Assembly: GCA_003669555.1 (NCBI GenBank)
Contig: QWOS01000075.1
Location: 1 to 44,170 of the forward strand
Direction: 5' to 3'
DNA: 44,170 nt
Origin: Planctomycetota bacterium
GTDB lineage: Bacteria; Planctomycetota; Planctomycetia; Gemmatales; Gemmataceae
Positions 36,520 through 44,170 of the stretch are shown one piece after another (positions within the stretch are counted from its first letter, which is position 1; the number at the start of each line of letters is the position of its first letter). The notes under the pieces are model-generated. The model did not search any database and was not told where the DNA came from. It saw only the letters and a list, made by a program, of their open reading frames with translations. The translations under genes and the position numbers were made by a program.

Positions 36520-37170
36520 TTAGATGAGTTCAACCTGCCAGTATTCCAGTTCAACGGGCAGGGCGCGTCCAATAATGGTCACTTCCACCTTGACACGATT
36601 GACAGCTTCAAGAATCTCCTTGACTTCACCATCCATACCCGAAAATGGTCCATCCTTGACCTTAACCTGATCACCAACATCGAACTTGGGCTTGGAGGAA
36701 ACAGTGGTAACCACCGGTTCCCCTTTGGCCCGTAGCATGCGCCTTACTTCTTCCACTTCCATTGGTTGGGGTACACGGTTGACACCACCGCCAACAAAAT
36801 CACCCACTCCGCTGGTTTCGCGGAACAGGTAGAGCATCTGGTCGTTGAATTCAACTTCGGCCATCACATATCCAGGATACAATTTTCGCCTTTTGGTAAC
36901 ATTCTTGTTGTTACGACGCTCGGTGTACTGTTCTACCGGAACATAAATCTGACCAAAGAAACTATCCAGACCCTCGATACGCACACGGCGTTCAATCGAC
37001 TCGCGGATAGTGTCTTCCCTGCCGGCAGTGACTTTTACCACATACCAGCGGAAATTAGGACTGGAAGGTGTCGCCGAGATGGCAGAACCTTCGGCATCAA
37101 GAGAATGCACCAGGGCTTCAGCCTGGTCACCGGTCTCAACAGAGTCAGGGAGGCTGTCTGGATCGGTCAT
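36520..37170 (-). CDS. nusG: Transcription termination/antitermination factor NusG
   Basis: 216 residues. The NGN domain begins with RWYVVKVTAGREDTIRESIE near residue 43, contains IYVPVEQYTERR and KLYPGYVMAEVEFND, and is followed by a C-terminal KOW domain (FDVGDQVKVKDGPFSGMDGE). NusG binds RNA polymerase to promote elongation, and links to Rho or ribosomal S10. The first 40 residues are an acidic extension (DPDSLPDSVETGDQAEAL). The start codon overlaps the secE stop (TAATG), so the two genes are translationally coupled. The length of the core is normal. Confidence 0.96.
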   Translation of the reverse strand: MTDPDSLPDSVETGDQAEALVHSLDAEGSAISATPSSPNFRWYVVKVTAGREDTIRESIERRVRIEGLDSFFGQIYVPVEQYTERRNNKNVTKRRKLYPGYVMAEVEFNDQMLYLFRETSGVGDFVGGGVNRVPQPMEVEEVRRMLRAKGEPVVTTVSSKPKFDVGDQVKVKDGPFSGMDGEVKEILEAVNRVKVEVTIIGRALPVELEYWQVELI

Positions 37171-38435
37171 TATGGTTGCCCCGCTGATTTTGATGTGGCA
37201 CTTGCCGCAATTTCACGCGAAGGCCATGGTTTCAGGTCTTCGCTGCGGTTTTTATCATCAGTTGTGGTTGGAAACTGGAGAACACTAATCGAGGTCAGGG
37301 CACCACGCCATATCCAGTCGATCGCCATAATCATTCCACCCATCAGAAACATGCCTACGACCACCACCATCGTATCCCGCCACAGTTTTTTCACGGGTGG
37401 CCAGGAAACCTTGCTCATCTCAGAATCAGTAGCAATCAGGAAATCTGCAAAGGCTGGGACATTGACCAACCTCCACACCAAAAAGAACCCCAAGGCAGAA
37501 AGCGCCACAATTTTCAATTGATCACCGGGAAGAACCATTAATCCAAACTGGTCTACATTCGTGACATCTGGACCCACCAGCTTGCTGGACTTCAGATCCT
37601 GGTTTTCGCCCTCTTTGCGGAGGTCCTTGAGAGCATTCTCGGCCCTTTTCACAAGCAGAATATCAACCACCGTGCCTGGACGAAAAGCTACCTCTTTGCC
37701 ATCAAGCGTTACCACCACTTCCTGGCCGCCAATCAAGACTTTATTTGACCACTCCAACCGTCGCCGTGCAAAATCTGCTCGTGTCAGAACATCATTTTCC
37801 TTGACGGGTGGGGTATCGTATTGGGCATCATGCGGGTCAGTGACTTGAACTTCGCCCGAATAAGGCACCGGGACAATCCAGCGGGAAACAATCCCTGCAT
37901 TTTGCATGGCCAAAACACCGGTAACTGCTGTGATAATCAGGGTGAGCATCGTGGAGCGCCGCACACGCTGTCCCTGAACCCGCTTGTAAGATCCCATCGA
38001 AAACCAGCCTTGCTCATCCAGAGCTGCCGCCCCTCCGCCGGTAAGATATCTGTCCAGGACAATCCTGGCGAGAATGACCACAGGAATGACCAGCAAGATG
38101 GGCCAAAGTCGGGATAAAGCGTTTTGCGTATCAGCTTCCTGGAGTCCCCCGAGCAGATAAAATGTCATGCATAACAAGATGAACAGGAACGAGCCGCCTG
38201 CTACGAAAGCTGACTTGCCGCCCTTGCGAGGGAATACAGATGGAGAAAAAGCAGCAAGAACAATCCAGGCACCTATGAAAAAGAACCAGGCCAGATCACG
38301 GCCCAAACCGTCCGGACACCAGGTAGCAGCGAAGCAAGCCGCCGCTAATGTCGCAAAGCCAGCCAGGGGTTCAACGAGGTTAATGCCCCGTGAAACCTTT
38401 GGACCATCCAAACCAGCTGGAGCCACTTCCGCCAT
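37170..38435 (-). CDS. secE: SecE preprotein translocase subunit fused to a long multi-span N-terminal region
   Basis: 421 residues, against about 60-130 for ordinary SecE. The SecE core is at the C-terminal end: DSEMSKVSWPPVKKLWRDTM near residue 330, followed by the hydrophobic helix VVVVGMFLMGGMIMAIDWIW. The preceding roughly 300 residues hold about six further hydrophobic helices (for example LAWFFFIGAWIVLAAF, SFLFILLCMTFYLLGG and RLWPILLVIPVVILARIV). Between the fifth and sixth is a polar stretch of roughly 120 residues (with LIGGQEVVVTLDGKEVAFRP), probably outside the membrane. The gene position between tRNA-Trp and nusG is the standard secE locus, supporting the identity. The start at 38435 (MAEVAP) is preferred to 38468. 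A 40-residue polar tail follows the SecE helix. The role of the added part is unknown. Confidence 0.88.
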   Translation of the reverse strand: MAEVAPAGLDGPKVSRGINLVEPLAGFATLAAACFAATWCPDGLGRDLAWFFFIGAWIVLAAFSPSVFPRKGGKSAFVAGGSFLFILLCMTFYLLGGLQEADTQNALSRLWPILLVIPVVILARIVLDRYLTGGGAAALDEQGWFSMGSYKRVQGQRVRRSTMLTLIITAVTGVLAMQNAGIVSRWIVPVPYSGEVQVTDPHDAQYDTPPVKENDVLTRADFARRRLEWSNKVLIGGQEVVVTLDGKEVAFRPGTVVDILLVKRAENALKDLRKEGENQDLKSSKLVGPDVTNVDQFGLMVLPGDQLKIVALSALGFFLVWRLVNVPAFADFLIATDSEMSKVSWPPVKKLWRDTMVVVVGMFLMGGMIMAIDWIWRGALTSISVLQFPTTTDDKNRSEDLKPWPSREIAASATSKSAGQP

Positions 38436-38527
38436 GGAACCCCCGAAATAGGTACCCAAACAACACAACCCAGAGAAGGAAATTCCTTCCCCGAGGCAAG
38501 GACCTCAAGGCCCTATCTTTAATTCAG

Positions 38528-38600
38528 CACGGGCGGAAGGAATCGAACCTTCAACCCCCGGTTTTGGAGACCGGTGCTCTACCAATTGAGCTACGCCCGT
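38528..38600 (-). tRNA. trnW: tRNA-Trp (CCA)
   Basis: A 73-nt cloverleaf on the minus strand. The acceptor stem ACGGGCG/CGCCCGT is complete with discriminator G. The anticodon stem CCGGT/ACCGG encloses CTCCAAA, giving anticodon CCA. The T arm has GGTTCGATTCC. No CCA end is encoded, so it must be added. It lies between tuf and secE, the usual place for trnW in many bacteria. Confidence 0.95.
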
Positions 38601-38714
38601 ATAATCAGTTTGCGCTGACTCGCCCGACTTAGATATCAGACCATCACCTTTAAACCTATGAACTCAACGGGGTTTGTCCGTCTTGTCCAGGAAATACCGG
38701 TGAGGGAAAGGATG

Positions 38715-38743
38715 CGGGCGCGGCTTGTCGGCAGCCGCGCCCG
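38715..38743 (-). terminator. Strong hairpin after tuf
   Basis: An 11-bp perfect stem (38715-38725 with 38733-38743, core GGGCGCGGCT) around a 7-nt loop, 17 bp past the tuf stop. The minus-strand tail is CATCCTTTCCC, T-poor, so it may be a weak terminator or an RNA 3'-stabilising hairpin. Confidence 0.6.
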
Positions 38744-38760
38744 GGGTCGGTTGCCTGTTA

Positions 38761-39969
38761 TCAGGCGAGAATCTTGGTCACTACACCTGAACCAACCGTT
38801 CGGCCACCTTCACGGATGGCAAAACGGAGACCTTCCTCCATGGCGATGGGGCTTTCTGGCAGCAGTTCCACTGTGAATTTCACATTGTCGCCGGGCATGC
38901 ACATCTCAACGCCATCTGGCAGTTTGATATTGCCGGTCACATCTGTGGTTCGGAAGTAGAACTGAGGGCGATAACCCGTGAAGAACGAGGTTTTGCGACC
39001 ACCTTCATCTCCAGTCAGGATATATACCTGAGCTTCGAATTTGGTATGGGGCTTGATCGATCCTGATTTCGCAAGAACCTGGCCCCGCTCCAGATCGGTA
39101 CGCTCGATACCGCGCAAGAGAATACCAACGTTGTCACCGGCGATGCCCTTGTCCAGAGTTTTCTGGAACATTTCTACGCCTGTTACGGTCACTTTCTTGG
39201 GGTCTTTACGCAGGCCGATGATTTCAACTTCATCACCAACCTTGACAATGCCGCGCTCGATACGACCTGTACCCACAGTTCCTCGACCCTTGATCGAGAA
39301 CACATCTTCGATACTCATGAGGAAGTCCTTGTCTTCCTCTCGAATGGGGTCTGGAATGTACGAGTCGAGAGCTGCCATCAGCTCATCGATGCACTTGCCA
39401 GCCGCTTCGTCTTTACCAATCGATTGCATAACCGCCAGCGAGTTACCTTTCACCACGGGGACATCGTCACCAGGGAAACCGTACTTCGAAAGCAGTTCGC
39501 GTACTTCCATCTCGATCAGGTCGACCAGCTCGGGGTCGGCAATGTCGATCTTGTTGAGGTAAACCACCACACGCGGCACACCCACCTGACGCGCCAGCAG
39601 AATGTGCTCGCGAGTCTGGGGCATGACACCATCCATGGCGCTAACCACCAAGATGGCTCCGTCCATTTGGGCGGCGCCGGTGATCATATTTTTGATATAA
39701 TCGGCATGCCCTGGGCAATCGATATGAGCGTAATGGCGCTTTTCCGTTTCGTATTCCACATGGGCTACGGCGATTGTAACCGTTTTCAGGTCGTCGCGCT
39801 CAGTACCGCCTTTGGCGATATCTTTGTAGGTTTTGATGTGTGCGACTTTGTTTTTGTAGCCTTGACGGGCCACAATCGCTGCCGTTGTGGTTGTCTTGCC
39901 GTGGTCAATGTGTCCGATGGTACCCACATTTACATGCGGCTTGGTCCGGTTGAAAATTTCCTTCGCCAT
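38761..39969 (-). CDS. tuf: Elongation factor Tu
   Basis: 402 residues. EF-Tu delivers aminoacyl-tRNA to the ribosome as a GTP complex. The GTP-binding motifs are GHIDHGKTT (P loop), DCPGHADY, and NKID within [13 protein letters not shown]; further EF-Tu marks are [20 protein letters not shown] and the C-terminal [20 protein letters not shown] 39969 follows GAGAGGAC; the longer frame up to 40038 is intergenic. The gene lies between four tRNA genes and tRNA-Trp, exactly as in E. coli tufB. A second tuf copy may exist elsewhere, but I cannot tell from this window. Confidence 0.98.
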   Translation of the reverse strand: MAKEIFNRTKPHVNVGTIGHIDHGKTTTTAAIVARQGYKNKVAHIKTYKDIAKGGTERDDLKTVTIAVAHVEYETEKRHYAHIDCPGHADYIKNMITGAAQMDGAILVVSAMDGVMPQTREHILLARQVGVPRVVVYLNKIDIADPELVDLIEMEVRELLSKYGFPGDDVPVVKGNSLAVMQSIGKDEAAGKCIDELMAALDSYIPDPIREEDKDFLMSIEDVFSIKGRGTVGTGRIERGIVKVGDEVEIIGLRKDPKKVTVTGVEMFQKTLDKGIAGDNVGILLRGIERTDLERGQVLAKSGSIKPHTKFEAQVYILTGDEGGRKTSFFTGYRPQFYFRTTDVTGNIKLPDGVEMCMPGDNVKFTVELLPESPIAMEEGLRFAIREGGRTVGSGVVTKILA

Positions 39970-40123
39970 TCTAGTCCTCTCACTCTCACGCGAACCAGCA
40001 CTGCACGCTTGGCGCAGTGGAACCTGATTGATTACCACCTACAGTCCAGGCGTAACGCACGCCGACCGCACATCACTACCACACCGCAAACTAAAAACCA
40101 TCCGGTTCCCAACTTGCGGCGAA

Positions 40124-40195
40124 AGCTGCTGGTGGGGGTTGAACCCACGACCTCCGCCTTACCAAGGCGGCGCTCTACCACTGAGCTACAGCAGC
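40124..40195 (-). tRNA. trnT: tRNA-Thr (GGU)
   Basis: A 72-nt cloverleaf on the minus strand. Acceptor GCTGCTG/CAGCAGC, D arm TAGCTCAGTGGTAGAGC, anticodon stem CCGCC/GGCGG around TTGGTAA, giving anticodon GGT (Thr), and T arm GGGTTCAACCC. No CCA is encoded. It immediately precedes tuf by 154 nt. Confidence 0.95.
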
Positions 40196-40266
40196 GAAAC
40201 CCAAATTCATTGAAAACACCAACCCTAAGCCAACCAAACCGGTTTTGGACCCAGCCAAAACCTCAG

Positions 40267-40338
40267 AGCGGGCGATGGGACTCGAACCCACAACATCCTG
40301 CTTGGAAGGCAGGTGCTCTGCCATTGAGCTACACCCGC
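40267..40338 (-). tRNA. trnG: tRNA-Gly (UCC)
   Basis: A 72-nt cloverleaf on the minus strand. Acceptor GCGGGTG/CGCCCGC (one G-U), anticodon stem CCTGC/GCAGG around CTTCCAA, giving anticodon TCC (Gly), and T arm GGGTTCGAGTCCC. No CCA is encoded. It lies between tRNA-Tyr and tRNA-Thr(GGU). Confidence 0.95.
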
Positions 40339-40423
40339 ATTTTTGGCCCTGACATTTCTGTCAGTTCTTCAGATTCACCAAGCATGACTCCTGACAATAC
40401 CATAAATGTACCCGAAAATCGCA

Positions 40424-40506
40424 TGGGCAGAGAGGGATTCGAACCCCCGAAGGCGTAAGCCGGCAGATTTACAGTCTGCTCCATTTGGCCACTCTGGCAT
40501 CTGCCC
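40424..40506 (-). tRNA. trnY: tRNA-Tyr (GUA)
   Basis: An 83-nt class II tRNA on the minus strand with a long variable arm (GGCTTACGCC). Acceptor GGGCAGA/TCTGCCC with discriminator A. Anticodon stem GCAGA/TCTGC around CTGTAAA gives anticodon GTA (Tyr). No CCA is encoded. Confidence 0.95.
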
Positions 40507-40547
40507 TGGATCAACTTGCCCCCTGGTCAACGCTGCCCTTTGCTCCA

Positions 40548-40619
40548 AGCTAGCGGTGGGGGTTGAACCCACGACCGCTGGTTTACAAAACCAGTGCTCT
40601 ACCACTGAGCTACGCTAGC
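40548..40619 (-). tRNA. trnT: tRNA-Thr (UGU)
   Basis: A 72-nt cloverleaf on the minus strand. Acceptor GCTAGCG/CGCTAGC, anticodon stem CTGGT/ACCAG around TTTGTAA, giving anticodon TGT (Thr), and T arm GGGTTCAACCC. No CCA is encoded. It is the first gene of the tRNA-tuf cluster. Confidence 0.95.
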
Positions 40620-40933
40620 AGCGCATGGCTTAGGAAAAATACCAAGTTAATTGGCTTACCCTTGACAGACAAGCCCGGTTTACCAACCAAGCCCGTTTGA
40701 CTATTCCCGAAATCATTCCCAAGGGTCGGCCCTTGCTCTTGATTCCCGGTAAATTGCCATGAATTCTTACTATACACCAAAATCCGTTAACTGCTCGATA
40801 ATTGCTGGGTATCTTCATTCGCGATTTGAATACTTTGGATTTTAATTGGTATCCACTGATTGGTTCTAGTGGGTTTTTCTTAGGGATGTTTTGTTGTGGA
40901 ACCATCTTGTTTTTGAAAAAAGGACCGGATTGC
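40620..40933. other. 314-bp spacer upstream of tRNA-tuf cluster
   Basis: This must hold the promoter of the tRNA/tuf/sec/ribosomal cluster. Near 40630-40680 on the minus strand there are TTGTCT and TATTTT/TAACTT elements, but no pairing with clean spacing. The stretch is AT-richer than its surroundings. A T run (TTTTTT on the minus strand near 40920) follows the stop of the upstream gene. No gene is called; the ORF at 40630-40905 has no recognisable features. Confidence 0.4.
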
Positions 40934-41563
40934 CTAGTCTGATTTCCCTTCTTTTGATGACCACCATCCTTGTAAAAGAGCGCGGTTAAAAGGGGTATCG
41001 GGAACTATTCGCCCTGAACCCGGGCGCGGGTGGGCTGGGTCGGCTGGCATCGCGGCGACTCGCCAAATGGTCCTGCTGGCTTGATTTTGTTTCCCGGTCA
41101 CCCCTTGGACCATGGGGACCAACCACTTCCTGGTTATCTGATTATCGGAAGCAGGTTTTTTTCCGGAATGCAAATTTTCAGAGTTTTGGAATGTGACTTC
41201 CGCAAACATTTCTGTCAGCTGTGCCATGTCCACTGACTCTGAAACTGGTGCGCCCAGAAACGATCCTGTTATTTCAGGAAGGGCCATTGGTGAGGCACTG
41301 ACGATCCACACCCCTTGCGCCACAGCCAACTGGGCTCGGCTTGGCAATGCGGATTTGCCTATGAGAATCTGTTCGGCAGAGGGACGCCAGCGGGCCACTT
41401 GCCATCCCATAAAAGTTAGCCAGGCGCACAATAGGCCGAGCCAGATCAGGACCCCGGACCAGCCAGAAACCAGCAAGCCGGAAGTGCCGGATTTTGCGGG
41501 GCCCGGCCGGGGTTGGTCGGGAGTTTCGGGAATATGGGTGACAGCCAGAGAATTGTCGCCCAT
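40934..41563 (-). CDS. Unrecognised single-span membrane protein
   Basis: 209 residues. A polar, Pro-rich N terminus (MGDNSLAVTHIPETPDQPRP) is followed by one transmembrane helix (about residues 36-56, GVLIWLGLLCAWLTFMGWQV). A soluble domain of about 150 residues comes next (LPSRAQLAVAQGVWIVSASP and the C-terminal TPFNRALLQGWWSSKEGKSD). I do not recognise a family. ATG 41563 follows GGGGGAAG. A possible -35 TTGACA on the minus strand (41639-41634) lies suitably upstream, but the -10 is poor. It lies between the Minf_1886-like gene and the tRNA cluster on the same strand. Confidence 0.75.
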   Translation of the reverse strand: MGDNSLAVTHIPETPDQPRPGPAKSGTSGLLVSGWSGVLIWLGLLCAWLTFMGWQVARWRPSAEQILIGKSALPSRAQLAVAQGVWIVSASPMALPEITGSFLGAPVSESVDMAQLTEMFAEVTFQNSENLHSGKKPASDNQITRKWLVPMVQGVTGKQNQASRTIWRVAAMPADPAHPRPGSGRIVPDTPFNRALLQGWWSSKEGKSD

Positions 41564-41678
41564 GATTTATCTTCCCCCAAGCCATTTGAGGCGCCAGTGA
41601 ACGATAGCCCACATGAGTTTTGCATGCCGTCTATGTCAAAATAGTGCTGTTTGCCAATTTGACAGGAATTTACGATGT

Positions 41679-42113
41679 CTAGCAATCTGTGGGGAGGCGG
41701 ATTTCAAAACCATCCAGTAATTCTCCGGGCACTGAAAAAATTTCAGAGAAATCTTCTACCCGGTCTTCTTCGTTCTGGTTCAGAAGGCCAGCCTCGATCA
41801 GTTTGAAAATAATCCGGCCCAGATCGAGGGTGGAATGAATTCCCCACTCCCGGAAAACAATCGGGGCCATTTGGCCGAATTCGCCTTGGGCCAACTCACG
41901 GGCAGCCAGGCAAATTTCCCTACCGCTGACATGGGCGCAACCCTTTTGCGATTCAAGTGTCTCCGTAACCCCTTCTGTGTCACTATCGTCCAGGACAGGG
42001 GTTTCCGGGGCGCGGCGAGCGGCCAGATCGAGGGAATTCAGCACAAACTCATAGGCCTCGTACGGCCAAAGCGGTGCTGATTCAACCAGCTTCTCCAAAT
42101 CAGGATGACGCAT
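41679..42113 (-). CDS. Minf_1886-family protein
   Basis: 144 residues. It matches the small Minf_1886 family, found in planctomycetes, verrucomicrobia and some others: LWPYEAYEFVLNSLDLAARR, HVSGREICLAARELAQGEFG, QMAPIVFREWGIHSTLDLGR, IIFKLIEAGLLNQNEEDRVE. The function of the family is unknown. The start at 42113 (MRHPDLEKLVE) begins just before the conserved region; the reading frame is open up to 42260, overlapping the hpnE stop, so a longer N terminus cannot be excluded, and the ribosome-binding site is weak in either case. The gap 42114-42252 between it and hpnE holds nothing else seen. Confidence 0.82.
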   Translation of the reverse strand: MRHPDLEKLVESAPLWPYEAYEFVLNSLDLAARRAPETPVLDDSDTEGVTETLESQKGCAHVSGREICLAARELAQGEFGQMAPIVFREWGIHSTLDLGRIIFKLIEAGLLNQNEEDRVEDFSEIFSVPGELLDGFEIRLPTDC

Positions 42114-42252
42114 GGATTTGCCCGTGGGAATCAAGCACTTTGGCAACCGGGCACATCCCGGAGCCTCATCATTTTTGCATTGTAAGGAAACAAAATCCAC
42201 CCACGCCATGGAATCGCACATTTTCGGTCGGGTGCCACCCCGTTTGACCGGG

Positions 42253-43674
42253 TCACCCACGGCTACGAGGCCCCGGTAACCACCTTTGCAACCAACTCCG
42301 GGGCGGTTCTCGCAAGGCCAGATCGGGGTGGAGCCGACCTGAGAGCGAATGAGCCGCAGTCAAACCCGAGCGAACTGCCCCTTCCATGGTGGCAGGCCAG
42401 CCGGTGCGGGTAAAATCACCGGCCAAAACCAGCCCAGGTATGTTGCAGCGGTGCGAGGGGCGCATCCGGTCACTCCCCTGGCGGAAAGTGGCACTATGTT
42501 CACGCACTACCCGGGCATGGACCAGCCGCGCGTCACTACCTGGCTTTGCGAAGAGCCTAAGGATTTCAGCGGCTGCACGCTGGACCAGGTCTTCGGCGGG
42601 AATCCCTAACAAAGCATCGGAAGCGCTGATTAGCACTTGGCAGTAAGGGGCACCCGGGGTGCCCCAGGTGCTGCGAAAGACCCACTGACCGAGGCACCCT
42701 ATCAGTGCGGCATGGGGTAGCCGTAGCACCTGGCAGGAAAACCACAGATGAATTGCTGTGATGCTGGATGTCCCTAACCCGGTGCCCCAGGGCTCCGTGG
42801 CTGGTTGCAGCCCGGAATTTTCGAGGATTTGCCAGGATTGTCGATGCGGGCAGGCCAGGACGACAGCGTCAGCTGATGAGGCTAAACCATCTCGCGACCG
42901 GGCCCCAATCACTCGCCCGTTGGTGACGATCAGGTCACGTGCAGTAATGCCGAACCGGCAGCGCACCCCGGCCCGCACCAGGGCCTGCCCCATGTCCCGA
43001 CCAAAAATATCACCGAGAGGGCGGGTGGGAAGCCAAAGGTCAAAGGCTTGTTTTCCTCCAAGAAATGCCTCTGTAAGCACTTGCCGGGCGGCACAAACTC
43101 CCAGGTTGGCCATGCTGTCATTGAGGGCGCTTACCAGCACGGGTTCCCAGAATGCGCTTATTTCTCGTTCAGTTTGCCCATGGCGGCGCAGCCAAGGCAC
43201 GAGTGGTTCGTCCCCGGCATGATCCTTCCATGCAGCCAACCGCAAAACGGCGAGACCCAGGCCAGGTTTGTCAGTCCAGGATAGGGCGTGCATGCCGGCA
43301 AATGCACGGGCCAGGTGGAATGGGGCAGGGAGTGGGGCTGACGCGAACCGGCTGGATTTTCCATCCGAGGTAACAAATGTCAGGTACCGCTGGATTTTCC
43401 AACAATCGCCAAGGCCAATCGCGGAGGTGAAGCGCCTGAGGTTGATACAGCAACCCATCAAAAGGTGCTGGCAATTATCAATTTCCTGACCGGTTTGATA
43501 GTCGGTGAATGACCGTAATCTGCCACCGGCTTTAGGGAGCGTTTCCCAGAGTTCCACCTGCGCACCGGACTGAGCGAGGGCAAAAGCTGCAGTGGCACCA
43601 GCCAGGCCCGCCCCAATCACCAGAACAGAGGAAGGCGGTACCCGGTTTCGGTGTGATAAAGCGTCAGGATCCAT
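42253..43674 (-). CDS. hpnE: Hydroxysqualene dehydroxylase HpnE
   Basis: 473 residues. It is a FAD-dependent amine-oxidase-like protein: the dinucleotide-binding site is VLVIGAGLAGATAAFALAQS (residues 17-36), followed by GGRLRSFTDYQTGQEIDNCQ and HLLMGCC, and the C-terminal GLVLAGDFTRTGWPATMEGA. HpnE reduces hydroxysqualene to squalene in the HpnC-HpnD-HpnE route of hopanoid/sterol precursor synthesis. HpnC, HpnD and a squalene cyclase are not in this window, so the partner genes must be elsewhere. Related phytoene desaturase-like enzymes share the fold, but the QHLLMGC segment fits HpnE best. ATG 43674; the first 15 residues are poorly conserved, so a slightly later start is possible. Confidence 0.85.
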   Translation of the reverse strand: MDPDALSHRNRVPPSSVLVIGAGLAGATAAFALAQSGAQVELWETLPKAGGRLRSFTDYQTGQEIDNCQHLLMGCCINLRRFTSAIGLGDCWKIQRYLTFVTSDGKSSRFASAPLPAPFHLARAFAGMHALSWTDKPGLGLAVLRLAAWKDHAGDEPLVPWLRRHGQTEREISAFWEPVLVSALNDSMANLGVCAARQVLTEAFLGGKQAFDLWLPTRPLGDIFGRDMGQALVRAGVRCRFGITARDLIVTNGRVIGARSRDGLASSADAVVLACPHRQSWQILENSGLQPATEPWGTGLGTSSITAIHLWFSCQVLRLPHAALIGCLGQWVFRSTWGTPGAPYCQVLISASDALLGIPAEDLVQRAAAEILRLFAKPGSDARLVHARVVREHSATFRQGSDRMRPSHRCNIPGLVLAGDFTRTGWPATMEGAVRSGLTAAHSLSGRLHPDLALREPPRSWLQRWLPGPRSRG

Positions 43675-44170
43675 CGGGTGTCCAAACCTTCAAAAGATAA
43701 ATCCGCAAAAACCAGGCATGGAATCCATAGAGAGTTGATCGTGCCAGACCTGAGACATCTTATCCGGACGACTAACGACCGGGTTTTGACAGCACAAACA
43801 TTTTTCCCCAGGTTTCAGGCCAGGAGATCCCGTGGGCTTCAATCCTGAAATGGTTCGGCGATGCTGTGATTTTTTTGGGAAAAGCAAGGAAACAGTGTGT
43901 TTTTTGAGGGGGGAAAGGGATGGAAGCGTTTGGCATAAGGTTGAAAAATGGGATGTTGGATTATTAGTGAACTTGACAGGTTGTGTAGCCGTAATTAGGT
44001 TTAGGGAGTCAAGTCATCCAAGTGACTCGACCAAAACACCTGGCCTAGCCGGGTGTTTATTTGTTTTGGTTCTTTGACAAGTAGGTGGGTGGAAGGAGCC
44101 GCGTCGGGCGTGGCGATACCTGATTTTCAGGTACGCTGCGCCTTTGAGCCCGGGGCTTTTGTGGGCCTCG
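43675..44170. other. 496-bp right-end stretch without a clear gene
   Basis: It holds the hpnE leader at its left and several hairpins at its right: GAGTCA/TGACTC (44006-44028), the terminator-like stem at 44035-44057, and TACCTGA-TTT-TCAGGTA (44117-44133). An ORF at 43832-44077 (81 residues) crosses the hairpins and has no recognisable features, so it is not called. The neighbouring gene to the right is outside the window. Confidence 0.45.
44035..44069 (+). terminator. Terminator-like hairpin near right edge
   Basis: AACACCTGG (44035-44043) pairs with CCGGGTGTT (44049-44057), nine pairs with one G-U, around a 5-nt loop. A T-rich tail (TATTTGTTTT) follows on the plus strand. The minus strand also has a TTTT tail, so it may instead end a gene coming from the right. 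Confidence 0.55.

Noticed and set aside
41679-42260. Longer start (42260) for the Minf_1886-like gene
   Set aside because: The first 49 residues do not resemble the family and would overlap the hpnE stop; kept only as a possibility.
43832-44077. 81-residue plus-strand ORF at right end
   Set aside because: Runs through two hairpins including a terminator-like stem and resembles no family.

Overview
The window looks like an ordinary chromosomal stretch of a planctomycete (phylum Planctomycetota, plausibly Gemmatales). The clues are a DUF1571 lipoprotein, an ECF sigma factor overlapping a membrane-anchored Ser/Thr kinase, many TPR proteins, a CE15-type esterase, a hydroxysqualene dehydroxylase (HpnE), a Minf_1886-type protein and a G+C-rich base composition. 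This assignment is an inference from gene content, not from a marker comparison. I see no insertion sequence, prophage, CRISPR array or rRNA gene.

Left part (1-25 kb), mixed accessory and housekeeping genes. Two related TPR membrane proteins diverge around a small lipoprotein. Next come infA, an RRM plus Gly-rich RNA-binding protein behind a terminator-like hairpin, a secreted alpha/alpha-toroid protein, and a stand-alone response regulator upstream of groES. A DUF1571 lipoprotein is divergent from a secreted CE15-like esterase. The leucine genes leuC-leuD lead into a rhomboid protease with extra domains, with mtaB divergent from leuC. Then follow a DUF6629 membrane protein, an ECF sigma/kinase pair, an S4 RNA-binding protein overlapping a MATE transporter, nadA, a class II cytochrome c with a tiny membrane protein, and a 775-residue TPR protein.

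Middle and right part (25-40.6 kb), the core information-processing cluster, all on the minus strand. In transcription order it reads tRNA-Thr(UGU), tRNA-Tyr(GUA), tRNA-Gly(UCC), tRNA-Thr(GGU), tuf, tRNA-Trp(CCA), secE, nusG, rplK, rplA, rplJ, rplL, rpoB, rpoC. This is the same order as the E. coli thrU-tyrU-glyT-thrT-tufB-secE-nusG-rplKAJL-rpoBC locus. It has no rpmG, SecE is fused to a large multi-spanning membrane region, and L1 carries an N-terminal extension. A 532-bp rplL-rpoB spacer holds a terminator-like hairpin and a candidate promoter. Upstream of the tRNAs are an orphan membrane protein, a Minf_1886-family protein and hpnE, followed by a 496-bp right-end stretch with hairpins but no convincing gene.

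The most unusual items are the secE fusion, the hairpin in front of the RRM gene, the long palindrome after nadA, and the rhomboid with a winged-helix-like N terminus. No complete novel multigene defence or mobile system is visible.
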